From positions 1-64,000 of the forward strand of contig CAYQKY010000015.1 in the NCBI GenBank assembly GCA_964418125.1: a stretch of DNA of 64,000 nt, given 5' to 3'. This document shows, in pieces, positions 16,917 to 26,507 of this stretch. This DNA comes from JACJXW01 sp964418125 (GTDB lineage: Bacteria; Bacteroidota; Bacteroidia; Chitinophagales; Saprospiraceae). Within the stretch, counting starts at the first letter, position 1. Every line of letters begins with the position of its first letter. Made by a program: the position numbers and the translations under genes. Below the pieces are notes generated by a model. The model was not told the DNA's origin. It searched no databases and saw nothing but the letters and a program-made list of their open reading frames with translations.

Positions 16917-19900
16917 ATGGCCAACAATTCAAACTTGATGAAAGCATACCAGGAAACAGATTGGAAATTCACTTTGTTCATAATGGCCTTTGCCGTTCCC
17001 TCTGTACTATTCGGCCAACCCCTGGAAGTCAGTAACGGCCCTCCCATCACTCCTGCCAACCTCGTCACGAATATTTTTCTCGGCGAAGGCGTGGAAGTCC
17101 TGGATGTACAGTTTCAGGGAGTTCCTTCTTCGGTCGGCTTTTTTCAGAACGGGGGCGATGAAGTCGGGCTGGAGCGGGGCATCGTTATGTCTACGGGCTT
17201 TGCCGCCAGTAATTTTGCCCAGGTGGGCGTTGATTCCCCCGGCGGGGCTCAGTCCAGCACCTGGGCCTCCGGTGTGGCCTCTGACCCTGATATGGAGGCC
17301 TTGTCCGGGACAGATGAGATCAATGACCTGGTTGCCTACACCATCACCTTCATCCCCATTTCTGATACGCTCCGCTTTCGTTATGTCTTTGCCTCTGAGG
17401 AGTATCCTGAATACGTATGTTCAGACTTTAACGATGTCTTCGGCTTTTTTATCAGTGGCCCGGGTATCAACGGGCCGTACTCCAACGGAGCCGAAAACAT
17501 TGCCCTTATCCCCGAAACCAGCCTGCCCGTGGCCATCAATAATGTCAACCCCGGGCTGGTGGGTTCCAGCGGGGCCCCCATCAACTGTACCCCACCGAAT
17601 GGGTCTCTTGCTTATTCTCAATATTACAACAATAATAACGGAAGCCTGAGCGGCCCGGTGTACGATGGCCTGACCGATGTCTTCACCGCTGAAGCTGTGG
17701 TCTTTCCCTGCAGCACCTACACTATAAAACTGGTGATTTGCGATGTAGCCGACGAACTCTTCGATTCCGGGGTTTTTCTCGAAGCCAAAAGCTTCGGCAC
17801 CGGCTCGCTTAATGTTGAAGCAGCTACCCTCAGCCTCGACGGTTCGGTAGCGGAGGGCTGTGCAGCAGGCGAACTGACCTTCTCCCTTCCGGTACCTGCC
17901 GAATCGGATTACCCCCTTGACTACCGTATCCTGGGCACGGCAGAGAATGGAGTGGATTATGAGTTCATTCCCCCGGGCCTGTTCATACCTGCCGGCGACA
18001 GCGTGCTGGCCGTTCCGATTATCGCCCTGGATGATGGCCTGCCGGAGGGAACCGAAACCCTGGTTATTGATGTTCAACGTGACCCCTGCAACCGGGATAC
18101 CATCATCATTCCGATCCGGGAAAATATCCTTTTGGAACCCGAACTGCTTCCCGACACTTCCCTTTGCCGGGGAGATTCGATAATGCTGGATGGCACGGTC
18201 GGTGTGCCGCTCCCGGAGCCTCCCGTTTTTTACAGTGAAGATACCCTTGTCATCAGCCCGAATAACCTTACCCTTTATTCCGATATTGAGGTCTTCGGGG
18301 TACTCCCGGCTACCTTGGGGCCAGGGGTTATTCGCTCCGTTTGCATAGAAGACCTGCGGACTACCTGGGTGGATGACCTGCGCATTTTTCTGATCTCTCC
18401 CGGTGGCCAGTTTCTGGAACTGGTTACCGATATCGGCAATGCGGGGGATAATTTTATCGGAACCTGTTTCACGCCGTTGGCCACTACTCCTATTACCAGC
18501 CTGGGCGCTGCCGACCAGCCCTTTACCGGCGAGTTCGCCCCGGAAGGTACCTGGGCAGACCTGTACGGTGATGGCCGCCCGGTAAACGGCGCCTGGCGGC
18601 TGGCCCTCCTCGACAAGTTCTCCGCCGATGTCCCGGTGCTGAACCGCTGGTCTATCACCTTCACCCCTTCTTATGAGGTTAATTACAGCTGGCAGCCCGC
18701 TGCCGGGCTCAGCTGTGTGGATTGCCCCGAGCCGATGGCCAGCCCGGATACTACTGTCACCTACACGGTAACGGCTACCGATTCTTATGGTTGTACTTCT
18801 GCCGATAGTATTGCCGTCGAAGCGTTGCCGCCCCTGGATGCGCCCCTGCTTTCCTGCGCACAGGTTACCAGCAACAGTATTACGGTGGACTGGGCTACCG
18901 TCTCCGGCGCTACCGGTTATGAGGTGAATATCGACAGTGCCGGATGGATGCCCGCCAGCGGGGGGGAAGAACATACCGTTACCGGCCTCACCCTGGCGAC
19001 GGCGGTACACTTTCAGGTGCGGGCCACCGGGCCATGTGAAAGCCTCATTTCTACCATCGAATGTTCTACCCCGGACTGTGAGCCGCCAATGGTTCAGGTG
19101 CTTTCCGTTACCGATGCTTCCTGCTTTGGCAGCAGCGATGGAAGCATTACCCTTTCCGCAACCGGCGGTATGCCGCCATATCAGTTCGTTGTCAACGGCC
19201 AAACAGATGCCTCCGGCATATTCAGCGGCCTGTCGGCGGGCACCTATATGGTACAGGCCATTGACGATTCCGGTTGCCCGGCCTCTCTGGAGGTTACCGT
19301 CGGCCAAATGGATTCCCTGCTGGTTACCCTGTCCGTCGATTCCGTAAGCTGTAACGGCCTGGCCGACGGAAGCGCCTCCGCCGATGTTTCCGGAGGTGTT
19401 GAGCCTTACATCTTTGCCTGGAGCGACGGCCAGGCGGGCCCCACCGCTACCGGGCTGGCAGCGGGAACCTATCAGCTCACCGTCTCCGATGCCGGTTCAT
19501 GTTCTTCTACCTATCAATTTACAGTAGGAGAGGCCCCTGTGCTGGCAATTGAAGTGGTTACGGATTCGGCACTCTGCGCCGGTATTGCCAACGGCAGAGC
19601 CAGAGTAACAGCTACCGGAGGGTCGGGAGTTTACAATTATGACTTCGGCCCCGGCATCATTATCGGTACGAGCCCCAATCATGCCGTTGGCCTTTCGGCC
19701 GGCGATTATGCCGTGACAGTAACGGACAGTGAAGGTTGTGAAGTGGAAGCTGGATATACCATCGGAGAGCCTTTACCTTTGCAGGCTCAATTATCGGCTG
19801 TTGACGCTTCCTGTGCAGGAACCTCCAGCGCCGCCGTTGAGGCGCTTGTTTCCGGAGGCGCGGGCCCTTATACTTATACCTGGCTGGATGCTGCCATGAA

Positions 19901-22382
19901 TATTGTAGGCATTGGCCCCAGCCAGGGCGGCCTGCCCGCCGGCCAGTATTTTCTGGAGGTAGAAGATGATAATGGCTGCAGTACATCGGATAATATTACT
20001 GCCGGACAGCCCACTCCTCTTGATTATAACCTCGAGGTGGAGCCGGCCACCTGTCCGGGAGTGGATGATGGCAGCGCCAGCCTGCAAATTTCCGGAGGGG
20101 TTCCGGGATATGCTTACAACTGGAATGACATCGGCCCCGGCCCGGCTGCCCGCAATAACCTGGCTACCGGCGATTATACAGTGACCGTTACCGACCTGAA
20201 CGGATGTACGCTTGAAATTCCTCTGGAAGTCACGAGTCCACAGGCGATAGGCCTTGAGGTTACTACTGTGCCTGCTCTCTGCTTTGGGAGTGCTGACGGA
20301 CAAGCTACAGTTGTGGCTTCAGGTGGAGCTGGAAATTATTCCTATTTATGGGGAGACGGGCAAAATACGCCTACCGCGGCCGGCCTGCCGGCAGGTTCCA
20401 TTTCGGTGCTGGTAACGGATGGCAATGGGTGTCAGGCAAGTGAAACGGCAGTGGTGGATGAGGCCATCGCCCTTGTTCTGGAGGTAGAAGGTGTCGGGCC
20501 GGGCTGTTTCGGAGGAGATGACGGTACGGCTACAGTTATGGTTGAAGGCGGGGCCGGAAATTACTCCTATCAATGGAGTAGTGGCCAGGGCTCTCCGGCG
20601 GTTATGGGGCTTTCCGCCGGTATATACCGGATTACCGTTGCTGATGGCAATGGTTGTACGGCTGTAGATTCCATCCTGCTGGAAGAACCTCCTGCCCTAA
20701 TGAGTTCGGTCATTACCGAAGCCGCTACCTGTAATCCCCAACCGGATGGTTCGGCGATGGCTACCGTTCAGGGAGGGACGCCTCCCTATTCCTATTCCTG
20801 GAGTGATGGCCAGAGCCAGGCAACGGCTGAAGGCCTTGTCATTGGCAGCTATACCCTCACCATCACCGACGCTAATGGGTGTAGGCTGATAGACACGGCG
20901 GAGGTGGGAGGGGTCCCCACAATTGTGCTGATGCTGGAAAAGAATGACGTCAGTTGCAACGGCGAAGCGGATGGGGCCGTCACCGTAACGGCTGAAGGAG
21001 GAACCGGCAATTATACCTATAACTGGAGCACCGGTGTATCCGGCGGCCCACAGGCTGCCAACCTCACAGCCGGCAATTATTCCGTTACCGTAATGGATGA
21101 GCTGGGATGTTCCGCAACGGCTTCCATCCTGGTCGATGAACCGGCCGCCCTTTTACTGGAGACGGTTGCCGGCCAGGTTTCCTGTTCCGGAGATATGGAC
21201 GGGAGGCTCTCCCTTTCCGTTTCCGGAGGCGCCCCTCCCTTCCAGGTGCTTTGGAGTACGGGAGACACCACAACAGCCCCTGATGGATTGGGCGTAGGCA
21301 ATTATTTCGTTACCGTTACCGATGCCAACGGCTGCCGTGTAAGTGCCAGCGAGCAGGTCTTTTCTGCCAACCCGATCGATATTACGGTTGAAATGGAAGA
21401 TGCCATCTGTTATGGCCAGGCAAATGGCGCTGCCCGGGTACAGGCCAGCGGCGGCCAACCTCCTTATTCCTATCGTTGGTCGAGTGGGGTGACAGGGCCT
21501 GCCCTGGAAAGCGTTCCGGCCGGTAGTTACAACCTGTCGATCACGGATGCGCTGGGCTGTGAGGTAGTAGAGGAAGTAGTGGTCGGGCAGCCCGAAGGCC
21601 CGCTGTCTGCCATTGTGGTTCCTGTCGGTGTGAGTTGTTATGGTAAGAATGACGGGCGGATTGAAATCGATGCGTCCGGCGGCACGCCCTTCTACCGGTA
21701 CAGCCTCGACGGAGACTTTTTCTCGGGGAGCGATGTATTCATCGGGCTGGAACCTGGCTCCTATACCGTGCAAATCCGAGACGCTAACGGCTGTACTTAT
21801 CAGTCCGGCCCTGTAATCATAAGAGAACCCGCGCCTATTCTCGTGGACCTGGGGGAAACCAAAGAGGTTGGCTTCGGGCAAAATCTTCGCCTCCTGCCGG
21901 TAATAAACGGTGGCGTAGGGGCGCTGTCCTTCTCCTGGACGCCGCGGGATTCCACTATTCTCGATTGCTTTGATTGCCGGGCGCCTCTGGCTACGGTTAC
22001 CGAACAGGCCAGCCTGAAGCTGGTGGTAACGGACGCGGACGGTTGCACCGGCGAGGATATCGTCACCGTATACCCTCAGAAGGACCGGCCTGTTTTCGTG
22101 CCTACGGGATTCACGCCAAATGAGGACGGCAACAATGACCGCCTGCTCGTCCACGCCAGGGAGGATATTCCGATCCGGATCCGGTATTTCAGGGTATATG
22201 ACCGATGGGGCGAACTGCTCTTTGAGGCCAATGAAATAACGCCCAATGATGAGCAGGCGGGCTGGGACGGGGTGTTCCGCGGGCAACCGGCCCAGGCGGG
22301 CCTGTACATCTGGCACATCGGAGTGGAGTTCGTCGATGGTAACCGGGAGGAATTTTCCGGCAGTACAACCCTGATACGATAA
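16917..22382 (+). CDS. Giant secreted adhesin with choice-of-anchor L, Calx-beta, P-domain and 12 SprB repeats, gliding-type T9SS C-terminal domain
   Basis: A 1,821-residue surface protein. A signal sequence ends near FGQ (about 39). A choice-of-anchor-L-type domain covers about 45-295 (FASEEYPEYV...FGFFISGPG). Next come a Calx-beta-like domain (about 301-384), a proprotein-convertase P-like jelly roll (about 441-581), a fibronectin III-like unit (about 640-715), and twelve SprB-type repeats (about 721-1640; each SC-G--DG...GG--PY-Y-W...AG-Y-V-V-D--GC). The C-terminal domain (from about 1727, FVPTGFTPNEDGNND ... YDRWGELLF ... AGWDG) is the type B gliding-motility-associated sorting domain. 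It is probably exported by T9SS and anchored at the cell surface for adhesion or gliding; that role is inferred. Confidence 0.9.
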   Translation: MANNSNLMKAYQETDWKFTLFIMAFAVPSVLFGQPLEVSNGPPITPANLVTNIFLGEGVEVLDVQFQGVPSSVGFFQNGGDEVGLERGIVMSTGFAASNFAQVGVDSPGGAQSSTWASGVASDPDMEALSGTDEINDLVAYTITFIPISDTLRFRYVFASEEYPEYVCSDFNDVFGFFISGPGINGPYSNGAENIALIPETSLPVAINNVNPGLVGSSGAPINCTPPNGSLAYSQYYNNNNGSLSGPVYDGLTDVFTAEAVVFPCSTYTIKLVICDVADELFDSGVFLEAKSFGTGSLNVEAATLSLDGSVAEGCAAGELTFSLPVPAESDYPLDYRILGTAENGVDYEFIPPGLFIPAGDSVLAVPIIALDDGLPEGTETLVIDVQRDPCNRDTIIIPIRENILLEPELLPDTSLCRGDSIMLDGTVGVPLPEPPVFYSEDTLVISPNNLTLYSDIEVFGVLPATLGPGVIRSVCIEDLRTTWVDDLRIFLISPGGQFLELVTDIGNAGDNFIGTCFTPLATTPITSLGAADQPFTGEFAPEGTWADLYGDGRPVNGAWRLALLDKFSADVPVLNRWSITFTPSYEVNYSWQPAAGLSCVDCPEPMASPDTTVTYTVTATDSYGCTSADSIAVEALPPLDAPLLSCAQVTSNSITVDWATVSGATGYEVNIDSAGWMPASGGEEHTVTGLTLATAVHFQVRATGPCESLISTIECSTPDCEPPMVQVLSVTDASCFGSSDGSITLSATGGMPPYQFVVNGQTDASGIFSGLSAGTYMVQAIDDSGCPASLEVTVGQMDSLLVTLSVDSVSCNGLADGSASADVSGGVEPYIFAWSDGQAGPTATGLAAGTYQLTVSDAGSCSSTYQFTVGEAPVLAIEVVTDSALCAGIANGRARVTATGGSGVYNYDFGPGIIIGTSPNHAVGLSAGDYAVTVTDSEGCEVEAGYTIGEPLPLQAQLSAVDASCAGTSSAAVEALVSGGAGPYTYTWLDAAMNIVGIGPSQGGLPAGQYFLEVEDDNGCSTSDNITAGQPTPLDYNLEVEPATCPGVDDGSASLQISGGVPGYAYNWNDIGPGPAARNNLATGDYTVTVTDLNGCTLEIPLEVTSPQAIGLEVTTVPALCFGSADGQATVVASGGAGNYSYLWGDGQNTPTAAGLPAGSISVLVTDGNGCQASETAVVDEAIALVLEVEGVGPGCFGGDDGTATVMVEGGAGNYSYQWSSGQGSPAVMGLSAGIYRITVADGNGCTAVDSILLEEPPALMSSVITEAATCNPQPDGSAMATVQGGTPPYSYSWSDGQSQATAEGLVIGSYTLTITDANGCRLIDTAEVGGVPTIVLMLEKNDVSCNGEADGAVTVTAEGGTGNYTYNWSTGVSGGPQAANLTAGNYSVTVMDELGCSATASILVDEPAALLLETVAGQVSCSGDMDGRLSLSVSGGAPPFQVLWSTGDTTTAPDGLGVGNYFVTVTDANGCRVSASEQVFSANPIDITVEMEDAICYGQANGAARVQASGGQPPYSYRWSSGVTGPALESVPAGSYNLSITDALGCEVVEEVVVGQPEGPLSAIVVPVGVSCYGKNDGRIEIDASGGTPFYRYSLDGDFFSGSDVFIGLEPGSYTVQIRDANGCTYQSGPVIIREPAPILVDLGETKEVGFGQNLRLLPVINGGVGALSFSWTPRDSTILDCFDCRAPLATVTEQASLKLVVTDADGCTGEDIVTVYPQKDRPVFVPTGFTPNEDGNNDRLLVHAREDIPIRIRYFRVYDRWGELLFEANEITPNDEQAGWDGVFRGQPAQAGLYIWHIGVEFVDGNREEFSGSTTLIR

Positions 22383-22572
22383 TATTTAATTCAGGGCTTC
22401 CTGGCTCACTCTGGAATAGGCCGGCACATTGACCAGGCCGATCTGCTGCATGCCCATATCCAGAAAATTCCATTCCGGGCGTTTATTCAACAGGCCCCTT
22501 TCGCAGCATGTTCGTTGATGTATTCCCCTTATCTGAATGGTGAAAATTGATTGACGTAAAAAAAATGAAAGT

Positions 22573-23631
22573 ATGATGAGAATGATCCCATTTGCCTTTC
22601 TGCTAATTATGGCGTGGAGTTGCCAGCCTACTGCCGGTTCGGAAGAGCAAGCCGATAAGCAAACCGCATTTTCGGGAGAAGCCGCTCCTGCTGAACGTGC
22701 CGAATACGCCATTGCCATCCACGGCGGCGCCGGTACGATACTGAAGGAAAATATGACCCCCGAAAAGGAGAAATCCTATCTTGGCGCGCTGAATGAAGCC
22801 CTCGATATAGGCGAAAGCATACTCCGGGAGGGGGGCAGCAGCCTGGATGCAGTGGAACAGACAATTATATACCTGGAAAACTCCCCCTTGTTCAATGCCG
22901 GCAGAGGGGCTGTCTTTACCCATGAAGGTAAGAATGAACTGGACGCCTCCATTATGGACGGCGCCACCCGCAATGCAGGGGCGGTAGGCGGAGTGACAAT
23001 CGTGAAGAACCCCATCCTGGCCGCCCGGGCGGTTATGGAGCATTCGAAACACGTCCTGCTCACCGGCGAAGGAGCAGAACAGTTCGCTGAAGAACAGGGG
23101 CTGGAGATCGTCGATCCCGGATATTTTTACACCGAGAGCCGCTGGCAATCCCTGCAGCGTGCCAAAGCCGCCGAGGAACAGTCGACTGGATTTCTATCCA
23201 CCAACCCGGATCACAAATACGGTACCGTCGGTTGTGTCGCCCTGGATAAGGCGGGAAATATCACCGCCGGCACTTCCACCGGCGGGATGACCAACAAACG
23301 CTACAACCGTTTCGGGGATGTACCCGTCATCGGGGCAGGCACCTACGCCAACAACGCCACCTGCGGCGTATCCTGTACCGGCCATGGAGAGTACTTCATC
23401 CGCTATGCTGTTGCCTACGATATTTCTGCCCTGATGGAATACAAGGGGATGAGCCTGGAAGAGGCCACCCGTTATGTGATCCATGATAAACTTCTGGATG
23501 CAGGCGGCAGTGGAGGGCTGATCGCCGTCGACAGGCAGGGTAACGTATCCCTTGAATTCAATTCGCCGGGCATGTACCGGGGCTACGCCCGGCCGGGAGA
23601 GCGGGAAGTGGGGATATATGGGGAGGAGTAA
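22573..23631 (+). CDS. Isoaspartyl peptidase/L-asparaginase (Ntn hydrolase), lipoprotein
   Basis: A 352-residue protein. The N-terminus is a lipoprotein signal (LLIMAWSC, lipid cysteine about 17). The family motifs IAIHGGAGT (48-55), FNAGRGAVFT (107-116) and the autoproteolysis site HKYGTVGCVALD with nucleophile Thr218 are intact. GTSTGGMTNK and GAGTYANN complete the active site. These enzymes cleave isoaspartyl dipeptides and asparagine after self-processing into alpha and beta chains. The enzyme is likely tethered to the membrane on the periplasmic or outer face. It follows the adhesin by 190 bp. Confidence 0.93.
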   Translation: MMRMIPFAFLLIMAWSCQPTAGSEEQADKQTAFSGEAAPAERAEYAIAIHGGAGTILKENMTPEKEKSYLGALNEALDIGESILREGGSSLDAVEQTIIYLENSPLFNAGRGAVFTHEGKNELDASIMDGATRNAGAVGGVTIVKNPILAARAVMEHSKHVLLTGEGAEQFAEEQGLEIVDPGYFYTESRWQSLQRAKAAEEQSTGFLSTNPDHKYGTVGCVALDKAGNITAGTSTGGMTNKRYNRFGDVPVIGAGTYANNATCGVSCTGHGEYFIRYAVAYDISALMEYKGMSLEEATRYVIHDKLLDAGGSGGLIAVDRQGNVSLEFNSPGMYRGYARPGEREVGIYGEE

Positions 23632-23636
23632 GTGTA

Positions 23637-23770
23637 TGGACTGCCCGCCCCATTCGGGCCGGGTAAAAATTAATGGACTTTACCCGCCTCCGCGCGCCGT
23701 AGCTCGCTCTGGCAGGCGAAGGCCCGGCTGATCCCGGCAATTGTCGGGATCAGCCGGGGTGGGCAGTCCA
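23637..23770. repeat. Inverted repeat TGGACTGCCC with nested hairpin after the asparaginase gene
   Basis: TGGACTGCCC (23637-23646) is repeated inverted as GGGCAGTCCA (23761-23770). Inside is a perfect 11-bp stem (GGCTGATCCCG / CGGGATCAGCC, about 23727-23757) around GCAATTGT. It may end the plus-strand transcript, although no T-run follows. It resembles a small repeat insertion. Confidence 0.6.
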
Positions 23771-23802
23771 AAAAAGAAGCTCCGGCGTACGGCCGGAGCT
23801 TC
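23771..23802 (-). terminator. Intrinsic terminator of the 23846-25612 gene
   Basis: An 11-bp perfect stem, GAAGCTCCGGC (23776-23786) with GCCGGAGCTTC (23792-23802). On the minus strand it is followed by TTTTT. It lies about 45 bp past the stop. Confidence 0.8.
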
Positions 23803-23845
23803 TGGGTGAAAAGTTAAAAACAGCCAGCCTTGCCGGCCATGCCGG

Positions 23846-25612
23846 TCAAAACTGAAGAATCGATCTTACATCTTCCTCGGTGAGGATCTCTTTGTCGATC
23901 AGCTTGAGTTGTAAAGTGTAGGGTTCTTTTTTCCTGTTGATGTCATGAAAGTCTCCGGGCCGCATAAGGGCTATCTTTTGATCGTCGGTAACGATCCAGA
24001 GCAGGTTGTCGGAGTCGGCGTCAAAACGCAGGGGCGTCTCATCAGTAGCATAGAGGCGGTACACCGTATTCATGCCCCGGTCTACGAGGTAGGCGGTGTG
24101 ATGGCGGTAGAAATTCCCGTGCTGGTCCTTAAAAGCGGCCTGTACGCGATGCTCTGCGGGTGGGATGAGGCGGTCACAATTCCAGAAGCCGAAGCCGGTG
24201 GCTTTAAAACGGTTGACGGCCTTGCGTTTCACGAGGTATTGGGTTGACTGCCCGAAATCCAGGCCGGCGGCGCGCAGTTCGTTCAGTTTATTGTCGTACT
24301 CTTTAAGAGCCTCTGCCTTTTGCCGTTCTACGCCGGCCATCAGGGCTTCCCGTTTTTCCCTTACCTGCGCTTCCCATTCAGCCATAGCCGTTTTAAAATC
24401 CTGCAGTTCCTCTTCGTAGAGCTGCAGGGCATTTTCGAAATCGGCGCCGGTGAGGACCGGGCTGACGATGAGGGTCAGCTGGTTCTGGGGATGGATGAGG
24501 GTCAGTTCATAGTCCCGGTTATTGGCAGGGCGGATGCGGGCCGACTGCCAGTTGACACTGAATGCCCGCTCGTCGAAGGCGGGGCTGCTGGGCGATATCT
24601 GCCAGATCACTCCCCGGTACATCTGTTGGAGCTTGGCCAGTTCATCCTGTACCTGGCCGTTTTGAGTATCTTCGATATTGAGGCTGCCATCGAGGAAGTT
24701 GAGTTCCAGCGTTGGGCGGCCCGGGTCGGCCCGATAGGGACGCAGGGGTTCGACCGGTTTCGGGAGGGCCGATTCGATGGCCCTGAGTTCTTCTGCGGCT
24801 TCCGATTCGATGGCGTCGTACTGCGCCAGCAATTGCTGTTTATATTGGAAAAGGGGGTCGTTCTCTTCAATGGTCTCTTCTTCAATAAACTGAATGTTGT
24901 CAATGTCCTGATAGAGCCACTCTCTGGCGAAAGTATCCAACTGATAAACTTTATAGCGGGGAGGGACATTGATGTTCAGGCTGGGCACGATGATCTCGGA
25001 GACCAGTTCCACATCGATGTATTTGCCGGGGACCAGTTGCACGCGTTTGCCGTTCTGTTCGGCATAAATCTCGATCATGCCGGCGGATTCCAGTTGATAC
25101 TGTACGCCTGCCGAATCGTAGGACATGGGGATGCCGGCGAGGAAAAAGTCTACGTAGTCATGCATTTCCCGGTATCGGATGTCCACTTCGCCTTCGATCA
25201 GTTTACCACGGTCATCGGCAAAGGCGGCGGCCGGCACCACCAGGCGGGATCCGCTGGGGTATTCGTATACGCCCCCCTGGTTGGCGTCTACCCGGAAACT
25301 GGTGAACTGGGGTTGAATAGCCTCAGACAAAGGAGGGTTGACGAAATCCTGTTGGGCGAAGTATTGTTCGGCGGTCAGTGCAGGTTGTTCGGGGGCGGAA
25401 AAAACTCCTCCCAGAACGATGGCAATAGCAGCTACGGCGGCGGCGGCGGCGCTGCTCAGCGAGAGTACCCGCAAGCGGCGGAGCCGCCGCGTGCGCCGGC
25501 CTTCCTGCTGGCGGGCATACTTCCGGAGGAGAGCGCCAAAATTTTTGTGGCGCTGTATCTCTTCCCGGGAGGGTAAGCGGGGGTTAAACTTGAAGTCGTA
25601 GTTGTTGCCCAT
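23846..25612 (-). CDS. Single-pass membrane protein paired with ECF sigma factor (anti-sigma-like position)
   Basis: A 588-residue protein of unknown function. The start at 25612 (MGNNYDFKF) is preferred to 25630, which merely adds six residues. It has a short basic cytoplasmic part (1-45, with an RRTRRLRRLR patch), one membrane helix (about 48-68, Ala/Val/Ile-rich) and a large outside domain. That domain has beta-rich stretches and a charged coiled coil near 395-455. I do not recognise its fold. It follows the ECF sigma gene by 42 bp, which is the usual place of an anti-sigma or sensor. No zinc-binding anti-sigma motif is visible, so this role is inferred from position and topology. Confidence 0.75.
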   Translation of the reverse strand: MGNNYDFKFNPRLPSREEIQRHKNFGALLRKYARQQEGRRTRRLRRLRVLSLSSAAAAAVAAIAIVLGGVFSAPEQPALTAEQYFAQQDFVNPPLSEAIQPQFTSFRVDANQGGVYEYPSGSRLVVPAAAFADDRGKLIEGEVDIRYREMHDYVDFFLAGIPMSYDSAGVQYQLESAGMIEIYAEQNGKRVQLVPGKYIDVELVSEIIVPSLNINVPPRYKVYQLDTFAREWLYQDIDNIQFIEEETIEENDPLFQYKQQLLAQYDAIESEAAEELRAIESALPKPVEPLRPYRADPGRPTLELNFLDGSLNIEDTQNGQVQDELAKLQQMYRGVIWQISPSSPAFDERAFSVNWQSARIRPANNRDYELTLIHPQNQLTLIVSPVLTGADFENALQLYEEELQDFKTAMAEWEAQVREKREALMAGVERQKAEALKEYDNKLNELRAAGLDFGQSTQYLVKRKAVNRFKATGFGFWNCDRLIPPAEHRVQAAFKDQHGNFYRHHTAYLVDRGMNTVYRLYATDETPLRFDADSDNLLWIVTDDQKIALMRPGDFHDINRKKEPYTLQLKLIDKEILTEEDVRSILQF

Positions 25613-25654
25613 ATCTTTTGCGGTTTGCACGCTGGGGGCAGCGTCGTCTAACCA

Positions 25655-26215
25655 TCAACTCATCTTTTTTTTCATTCTGTTCAGTATCCGGAAGGTTTTT
25701 ACTTTGGCATTGTTTTCGGTAATGCCGAGTATTTCTGCAATTTCCTTATAGGGCCGTTCTTCGAAAAAACGAAGCTCGATCAATTGCAGGTCATCTTCCT
25801 TCAAGGTGTCCAGTGTATCAAGTAGCAGTTGCCGGTGTTGTTCGTCGTCATGTTCTTCGATCTCATCAAAAAGGCTGGAAATGTTGCTTTCCTCCACACT
25901 TACGATGCGGTTTTTTTTTGCCTTTCGGAAATGCTGGGCCACTTCGTTGCTGGCGATGCGGTACAGCCAGGCGGAGAAGGGCACGCCTTTGTATTCGTAA
26001 TCTTTAATACGTTGTAAAGCCTTCAGAAAAACCTGGGAACAGAGGTCTGCGGTAAGCGCTTCATCGGTAGTCCGGCGGAAGACAAAGAGGAAAATATCTT
26101 CATAATAACGCTCATAGAGCGGCCGGAACAAGGCGGGGTCACCCTGAGCAGCCTGCACTTCTAGCCACTCTTCCTGCATTTCTGCCGCAGAAACAGTCCT
26201 TTTTGGCGCGCTCAT
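25655..26215 (-). CDS. ECF-type RNA polymerase sigma factor
   Basis: A 186-residue sigma-70 family protein. Region 2 (LYERYYEDIFLFVFRRTTDEALTADLCSQVFLKA...) and region 4 (LIELRFFEERPYKEIAEILGITENNAKVKTFRIL) are both clear, with no region 1.1 or 3, as in ECF factors. The start at 26215 (MSAPKRTV) fits the family better than the upstream ATG at 26263. It is the promoter-proximal gene of a two-gene unit with the membrane protein downstream. Confidence 0.9.
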   Translation of the reverse strand: MSAPKRTVSAAEMQEEWLEVQAAQGDPALFRPLYERYYEDIFLFVFRRTTDEALTADLCSQVFLKALQRIKDYEYKGVPFSAWLYRIASNEVAQHFRKAKKNRIVSVEESNISSLFDEIEEHDDEQHRQLLLDTLDTLKEDDLQLIELRFFEERPYKEIAEILGITENNAKVKTFRILNRMKKKMS

Positions 26216-26507
26216 TCGAACGGTTTTTGCAAGAGTACGGCTAAATTGCAAATTCGAAAGCATTAAATAAAGATTTTTTCCTTAAAGTGCCCCGGGGCTT
26301 CGTCCTAAGGAACATCGGAAAAGTGCTGCTTCTTAGGTTTCTTTCTGTTCCACCTCCATAATGGGGAATCATGAAAAGGTTACATCCCACCTCGGGAATT
26401 ATTTTTTTGGAAACCACCAACGGGGCGCCACCATCACCGGTAAGGGGTGAATATCTCCAAATTGCTATATTGGCAGGGAATATTGTTAACCAACAGAACG
26501 AAACCGA

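Noticed and set aside
17421..19307. Long minus-strand open frame of 628 codons
   Set aside because: It is antisense to the adhesin, whose domains are clear; the frame's product shows no family features. It is a codon-bias shadow.
24320..25576. Plus-strand open frame of 418 codons
   Set aside because: Antisense to the 588-residue membrane protein; no signal, motif or promoter.
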